64,000 bases of DNA. It comes from Simmondsia chinensis. Its lineage: Eukaryota; Streptophyta; Magnoliopsida; Caryophyllales; Simmondsiaceae. Positions 58,220 through 64,000 of this stretch are shown here, piece after piece. Positions within the stretch are counted from its first letter, which is position 1; every line of letters begins with the position of its first letter. Where the stretch lies: the NCBI GenBank assembly GCA_018398585.1, contig JAGTTD010000003.1, positions 10,982,637-11,046,636 of the forward strand. Reading direction: 5' to 3'. Under the pieces are notes generated by a model, which did no database searches, was not told the DNA's origin, and was given only the letters and a program-made list of their open reading frames with translations. Both the position numbers and the translations under genes were made by a program.

Positions 58220-58503
58220 GACGTTCTTATGAGAGAGTGAGAGCGTGAGAGGGGCGAATCCTGACCCTCCATTGTAATAGATAGCCAAGATTTGTTAAGC
58301 TAACAATGTATGGTCTATACCCCTTCCTGGGCAGAAAAAAAGAAGGGGTAAGGAAGGGAAATTTTTTTTTTTTTTTCAGTATTCAACAAATCTTGGCTAT
58401 AAATTGTTATTATTTTTTTAATGTTCAACAAATCTTGGTTATTCATTACAATGGACGACTAGGATTCGCCCCTCTCACGCTCTCATTCTCTCATAAGAAC
58501 GCC
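58220..58503. mobile_element. 284-bp MITE with ~80-bp TIRs, in GH1 intron 1
   Basis: GACGTTCTTATGAGAGAGTG at the left matches, inverted, GGCGTTCTTATGAGAGAATG at the right. The arms continue with agcgtgagaggggcgaatcc, and a diverged part (ccattgtaat..ccaagatttgtt / aacaaatcttgg..tacaatgg). Target duplication unclear. Superfamily not assigned. Confidence 0.75.
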
Positions 58504-58641
58504 ATCCATGGGTTAAGTTTAATAGAAGCCAATTGCTATTGTCAGAATTGTATATTACATTAGCATTTTTAAGCTACAAATCACCAAGGTCCACTGAATG
58601 ATACCCGTATATTATAAGGATCATGTTATATTCATCGTTAT

Positions 58642-58892
58642 GCAACAATTAAGCAACATACCCAGTTCCCGAAGGGCTCCCACCTAAGTAGGGTCTGGGG
58701 GGGAGCGGATGTACGCAGCCTTCACCCTTCAGGGTATTATCCCTGAAGAGAGGCTGTTTCTGATTGCCCTTAACTTGAGGGTGATGACTTCCCAGGAGGT
58801 CGCCCATCCTAGTACTACTCTCGCCCAAGCACGCTTAACTTCGGAGTTCTAATGGGATTCGATAATGGCGTGTTAGTACCCTCTTTGGTTAA
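58642..58892 (-). mobile_element. 5S-headed Angio-SINE, copy 4, in GH1 intron 1
   Basis: Minus strand, with a 12-bp duplication ATTCATCGTTAT (58630-58641 and 58893-58904). 5S head: gaactccgaagttaagcgtg, cttgggcgagagtagtacta, ggatgggcgacctcctggga. The body is slightly more diverged (gggataataccctgaagggt; cttaggtgggagcccttcgg). Confidence 0.9.
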
Positions 58893-59734
58893 ATTCATCG
58901 TTATCTAATTAATAAAATGTTTAAATTTCATACATCTTATTATATATATTAAAATGTCGGAATACAAATGTGATAAAAGATTAAACCTCAAAGTATTGAA
59001 GTAGAAAATTCATGTAAATTTTTCTTATGAATTATTTTTGTCCTTTGGTTTCAAGAAACCAAAAGCTAGATTTTCGAAACACTTATTTATTTATTTTCTT
59101 ATTTTCATCCTATGTTAAGGACAATAGCTTTCTTCAAGTTATTTGCTCTTTTAGTGTGTCATTTTTGGTTTCTCATATATATGGTATTTTATTACTGACT
59201 TACCCAAAAAAAATATATATATATTTGTGCGGTTATTCAAATTGATCTCTTAGTTTTTAGTTTTTAGTTTTTTTCAGAACAAAATCTAATGTTTGTAATT
59301 TTATTCAATGAACACCTAGTCTGTTTTTGGCTTAAGAGATAGTTATAATATTTTATCTTATTACAAAATTAGTCTTGATAGGAAACTAGAGAATAATTAC
59401 AAAATAAAATTGTCAAAATATAAAACATGATGGACTATTTTAATTATAAAAAAACAAACAAAAGGGATCAATTTGAATCAAATTTAACAAATATTACATG
59501 TTATAAACCCAAAAAAAAAAAAAAAGATAAGAAATTAATCTAAATAAATTTATGAATATTAATCACTAAGTATCTCTCGTTTTCTTTCATATACAAATAA
59601 AATATTAATGGTATTATAAACGATGGATAAAAAGTAAAAATTGCCATACCAAAATAAAAAGAAAAAAAAAGAAAGCAAGCAATTAATTTGATAATAAAAA
59701 AGAGAAACTAAAATTATGCATTTGAAATGTGAAG

Positions 59735-59798
59735 GTGGAGGGAGCAGCATTTGAAGATGGAAGAACACCTACAATCTTTGATACATTGGCTCATGCTG
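59735..59798 (+). CDS. GH1 beta-glucosidase, exon 2
   Basis: Encodes VEGAAFEDGRTPTIFDTLAH plus A and a split Gly codon before a GT donor (59799). This directly continues AYQ of exon 1 and is the standard second exon of plant BGLU genes. The acceptor (aaatgtgaag) has a poor pyrimidine tract, which may weaken splicing. Exon 3 (with a YHKYKE-type motif) was not found by eye up to 64000; it may lie beyond the window or the gene may be truncated. Confidence 0.75.
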
Positions 59799-61270
59799 GT
59801 ATTTCCAACACTTTCTTATTTTATTGCTGTCATCGGTTTATTTCTACATTGTTAGATAATAAAATTATTTTAGAGCTTACCTATGAGCTCAAACTTTAGG
59901 GATAACTAGCTCTTTAACATACTTCTATTGTAAAATCTCACTAGGTCTTAGACCGACTTATGAAGTTAACATATGTGAGTTCCGCATAGTGAGATTCATA
60001 TCTGCTAGAAATATAAGGAGCAATGAAGCACAACAATAAAAGAGGAGTAATAATAGAGATCTTACAAAATGATGTTAGCGCACCATGGTAGGAGCCAAGG
60101 TCCTAAAGACAATTCTATCGCTGCTTCGGTGCACACAATATGATCAGTGGCCGTTCTCTAGAACTAACGCGATATGACTCTTAAAGTGCATTCATTAATT
60201 ACCGAGTAGGAATGCCACTAGAACTTTGCCCAATGATGTAAAAATGTTTGATTAGAGAGAGTGAGAAAGAAGATAGAAGAGAGAGCTTTCTAAATTTGGA
60301 TATAATAGAAACCTTAGCAAATGCTGGGTTTTTATAGCATGTTTAGTACCCATTGGGAAGAGGTGCTTCTTTCTCTCAGCACTCACCAATAATAAATTCA
60401 AGAGTTGGGAATAGGGGAAATTAAATTATGTTAAGGTGGTAGAAGATAGTTCCAACACACATTGGGAAAAGGAACGGATTCAATATATCGTAGCATTTTT
60501 CAAGACTGAATAAATATTTACTTTATAAAGAAGCCCACGATTGGGGTTCGCATCTACTTCTTACCCTTAACTTAATTCAAGGGTTTAACACGAGCCTTCT
60601 TATCTAAGGTGAGTTTTTCCTAGCTAATTTTCCCATGAGGGATAAGTTACCAAGTGAAAAAGAGAGACAATATTGCTCAAAATAACACCTAAAAACAAAA
60701 GATTTTCAAAAATGTCATTTTTTTAAAAAACATATTGCCCAAATGACACCCATGTGGACTTGTTATATATATAGTTTTAATTTTTATTGACTATCTCACC
60801 GTGAGAGAGAGGTATTCAATTATGTAAGCCTCCCCATTTTTAGTGTAAATCTCACAAATACTTGCAAAATCCTTGCAAACGGGTAACCCAAAGATTTCAG
60901 GTGTTGAGGCTATGTAATCACTTTCCTTAAGGCTTATTTCGATATACGAAATATCCTCGGGGATACAACAACAACCAAATATGGAGTGAAGATGTGTATG
61001 GGAAGAGATTGACAAAGATGCAGTGAGATTAATTAAGTTTAACTAACCAAACACTTGAATTCACGCAAGAACACAAGAACACATGAAGATGTTCTTCTAT
61101 TCTTTTTGTTCTTGTGATTCTCCGATTAATTTCATATATTCAAGTCAGTAAAGCAACTATCAGATGGGAGAATATATGTATATCCAATGGAAGAAGACGT
61201 CCCAAAGAAAAACCAAGGAAAAAAGACCAAAAACCGGGAAAGGGGCACGAAGATAACTGCCAGAAAGCAG
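59799..61270. other. No further exon recognised
   Basis: If the GH1 gene continues, this is its second intron. A 74-codon open stretch on the minus strand (60791-61015) matches no family I recognise. Confidence 0.35.
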
Positions 61271-61272
61271 TC

Positions 61273-61418
61273 TTGTGTGTCGACACACAACATTTTGCCG
61301 TGCGCTTCTGTAAGGTTGTGTGTCGACACACAGGCCATGTGTGTCGACACACACCTATTCCCCAGTGGTACTGTTGGATTGTGTGTCGACACACATGGCC
61401 CATGTGTCGAGACACACC
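61273..61418. repeat. Cluster of five GTGTGTCGACACAC palindromes at 21-bp steps
   Basis: The 12-14 bp palindrome occurs with centres at 61281, 61324, 61345, 61387 and 61408 (the last has one substitution, tgtcgagaca). Steps are 43, 21, 42 and 21 bp, close to multiples of 21. Sequence between them differs, so it is not a simple tandem repeat. Confidence 0.85.
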
Positions 61419-61439
61419 CCTCATATGTTTTAAACATTT

Positions 61440-62880
61440 AAACACATACCAGGACTATCTCATACACATTTTATACATACATTAAACAATGTTTTACATA
61501 TTTATCAATGCACATTTTAAAAATACACCACCACCCATCAGGAAAAGGCTTTCAGGTTATAGTTTTGAAATTAAAATTCTTAAATTTTTATAATAATATA
61601 AATTAAATTAAATTATTTATTAAAATTTAAAATTATATTAAATACATAAATTAATAATTAATAATTTTAATTATAGTATTTGAATTTATAATACATATTC
61701 AAATTAAATTAAATTTACTTTATACATTATTATAAGAAACATGATTTTTAAATTAATTAAAACCTATATGTATATAATTTTTAATAATTTAATTATAAAT
61801 TAAATATTTGAACTATAGTATTTATTCATAAATTTGTGGTTTTACTCATTAGTATTACTCTTTATTTATAGATATTTATTATTAGAATATAGAACATAAA
61901 TTGATATTTTTAAACTAATATATTTAAAAAAAAAAAGGACGTGGAGCCGTATCTCGGGGAAGTGTTGTAATAGGGATGCTGCAAACCCATTCTATTAGAA
62001 TATTGTTTTTAATATTTAACTTTATCTTATACATTTTTGAGATATTTGATAATTATTGAATGATGTATTTTTGGGTATATTTAATTTTTATTTTATATAA
62101 TAATTTATGTTCGATGAACAAATAACTATAGTTTAAGAGTTCTAATAGTGAGCACAATTATAAATTTATGTATAAATAATATAATTTAATATTTAATTAA
62201 TAACTTAATTTAATTTGATTACAAAAAATTATAAACATAATTTAAATTTAATTCAAAAATCGCAGCCCTCATAATGATACAAATTTAAATGTAATTTAAT
62301 TCATACTAACAATTATAAACTCGGATAAATAAGAGATTATCAATTAAATACTACATAATACTAAAAAATATAAATTTATAGTTTTAATTTAATTTAAAAT
62401 TTCAATAAATAATTTAATTTAATTTATATTATTATAAAAAAAGTTATGAATATTTATTTAAAAAAGATAAGTTGTAACATATATATATATATATATTACA
62501 TCAAATAGAATATTAACTACACTTATTACATTCAATAGTAATTAGTTATACAATAAATTATTTAACAATATATTACACAACAGAAATTTACAACGTAGTA
62601 ACTAACAATGTTATAAACATGTAATATTTAAGTGCAACACTAGGTATATTGAAATATATTAAAATATAATGAATAATTAAAGAAGCTACAAAAAGCACGA
62701 GTATATTGAAATATATCATACAAACATATAACATGTCTATATGGGTGTCAATCGGGGCAATATTTTTTAAAGATGTTATTTTTGAAAATATTTTATTTTT
62801 ATATGTTATTTCAGGCAACTGTTCTGAAAAGATGTATATGACTTGTGGCTTTTCCAACAATACCAAAACCAACTAGCATT
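61440..62880. other. Very AT-rich stretch, no gene recognised
   Basis: Long tracts of tttaatttaaatt and similar, with a (ta)n run near 62480. No domain or TIR identified. Confidence 0.4.
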
Positions 62881-62889
62881 AGGTGAAGT

Positions 62890-63108
62890 AGCTTATTAGA
62901 TTATTTATTGTTCTATATATATATATATATATGTATATATATGATAGGATGATCACATATTCAGGTTGTTTATTCAATTATTCATATTCCTAATCCTTTA
63001 CATGGTATTGGAGCTCATGGAAAACCTTAATAAAGTTAACCAAAACCCTAACCCTAACCCAATCAAAGCTTAAGTCATCGCTACTTCATCTAGCACCATC
63101 GTTGATGC
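62890..63108 (+). mobile_element. LTR-retrotransposon fragment: primer-binding site and gag start
   Basis: TGGTATTGGAGC (63003-63014) is one or two changes from the tRNA-Met primer-binding site TGGTATCAGAGC. It follows an LTR-like ...aatcctttaca and precedes an ATG (63017) with MENLNKVNQNPNPNPIK and then a stop. This resembles the start of Copia gag genes. The ccctaaccctaaccc there is part of this Asn-Pro codon run. The fragment is cut at 63108 by the next repeat. Confidence 0.5.
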
Positions 63109-63781
63109 TGTTTACACCCCAAACTTAAGGAGTTGAAATGACATCGTCTTGGGATAAGAGGGCTCAAACATAGCACATGGGATCATGCTCGAGACATGAG
63201 GCTTGACGAGCGAAAATGAAGATGTCTGGATTTTAGCTATTCCACTACCTAAACCGTTGAGGTGCCTGACTGGTCATAGCAAGCTCGAGCTCGAGCTCGA
63301 GGGAGTTACCAGGAGCATTGCAAGAAAGATAACTGCCAGAGCTTGAGGTCGTTGTTTAAAGCACGTATTAGGAACGTGGGCCTCCAGAACATTCAAAAGA
63401 GAGTGGGAGAATGTGGGCAGACCAAGTTGAACTCGAGCACGTGTCAAAGCACATTCAAGCACCAGTTCAGGGTTATGAAAGCATGGAGGCTGAGCATGGG
63501 ACATATATACCGCCAAGCCAGGACGCAATAGTTAACTTGATCTTTAATATATAAATAAAGGGATTTTGTTACATTGCAAAGGGTCTTAGCACCTATACAA
63601 AAACTTCTACAATTGTTTTGCCATTTCTTTTCACAATACACTTGTGCTTAGTTGTTTTTCTTCTTCCATAGGAGTAGATGTACTTGTAGCTTTTGTCTTG
63701 CTTCTTCAGGCAATACAACTAGGTGTTTAGTTACGATGTACGAGAAGGTAATCCCTTTTTCCATAGTCTCTGTCCCCAACA
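63109..63781 (+). mobile_element. Candidate solo LTR
   Basis: TGTTTACACCCCAAACTTAA opens and CTGTCCCCAACA closes, with TGTT..AACA inverted ends. Inside are a TATA-like acatatata (about 63503), ctcgagctcgagctcgag at about 63286 and a gene-like CA-rich stretch. No 5-bp duplication (gatgc versus ctttt), so this call is tentative. Confidence 0.4.
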
Positions 63782-64000
63782 CTTTTGACAAGTTTAGTAT
63801 CATTGACCTAAGGCATTGATGACCAAGCCTAGAGCTTGATTGTGTTGGTCTTAGGTTCTTGACAGGCTTAGTGCATTAGGTAAATTTAGGTTTGAGTTAA
63901 AATTTTAGGGCTTCGACAACCAAGGTTTAGACCTTAGTTGTATTGGTCCTAATCCAGTGACTTGAATACGATTCACTCCATCTAATTTTTGTCAAGTTCT

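Noticed and set aside
60791..61015. 74-codon minus-strand frame as a host exon
   Set aside because: No recognised motif, no clear splice signals checked at its edges, and isolated from other exons.
61114..61485. Overlapping open frames on both strands rich in Cys-Arg-His-Thr / Val-Ser-Thr-His
   Set aside because: They arise from the GTGTGTCGACACAC repeats, which lack stops in several frames; no protein family is suggested.
63045..63062. Interstitial telomere repeat (ccctaaccctaaccc)
   Set aside because: Only two to three units, and they fall inside a readable Asn-Pro run at the start of a retrotransposon gag frame.

Overview
The window reads as intergenic and gene-flanking DNA of a flowering plant, most likely a eudicot. 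It is AT-rich, has few intact reading frames, and most of it can be assigned to nested transposable elements. Plant-specific markers include Mutator-like elements (MULEs) with SWIM/CCHC transposases, a plant mobile domain (PMD) gene, CACTA ends with a plant En/Spm protein, an Angio-domain (Au-type) SINE family, and two host genes with plant-type exon structure. The species cannot be named from sequence alone. All family calls come from reading motifs; nothing was aligned or searched.

Layout. (1) 1-1640: the 5' end of an SR splicing-factor gene (SF2/ASF type, SR30/SR34-like), transcribed leftward, with a non-coding first exon and one coding exon. (2) 1671-8378: a MULE directly abutting that gene's 5' end; inside it is a second MULE (1710-7305) with a decayed transposase gene, itself split by an inverted TRIM retrotransposon composite (2695-3847) with a clean 5-bp target duplication. 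(3) 8386-12695: a long-TIR element and a second MULE (11-bp target duplication) holding an LTR, a MITE and a possible captured exon. (4) 13452-23450: a MULE transposase remnant split by a solo LTR that itself holds a foldback MULE, then a decayed Copia element with its 3' LTR and a PIF/Harbinger ORF1 remnant. (5) 24233-32495: a tandem array of four LTRs and three gag-only internal regions (TR-GAG/LARD type). (6) 34085-37905: a LINE fragment, minisatellite and small MULE. (7) 37972-45602: three nested TIR elements; the innermost is a CACTA that carries exons of an organellar isoleucyl-tRNA synthetase gene and a LINE insertion with an 18-bp target duplication. (8) 46080-54720: a foldback locus interrupted by a hAT element (8-bp target duplication), which holds a MULE carrying a transposase C-terminus, a PMD gene and a captured Ty3 pol fragment. 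(9) 54952-59798: a short foldback MULE just upstream of a GH1 beta-glucosidase gene on the + strand, of which exons 1 and 2 are seen; its first intron has taken up two SINEs and a MITE. (10) 59800-64000: AT-rich DNA with a cluster of 21-bp-spaced palindromes and LTR-retrotransposon fragments.

Only the SR gene and the GH1 gene look like functioning host genes, and both run off the window or remain incomplete. Everything else is a record of nested insertion. The most unusual items are a SINE family whose head is 5S rRNA (with the type 1 Pol III promoter) joined to an Au/Angio-type body; palindromes TGTGTCGACACA set 21 bp apart at two unrelated loci; the CACTA with captured tRNA-synthetase exons; and the PMD-carrying MULE.
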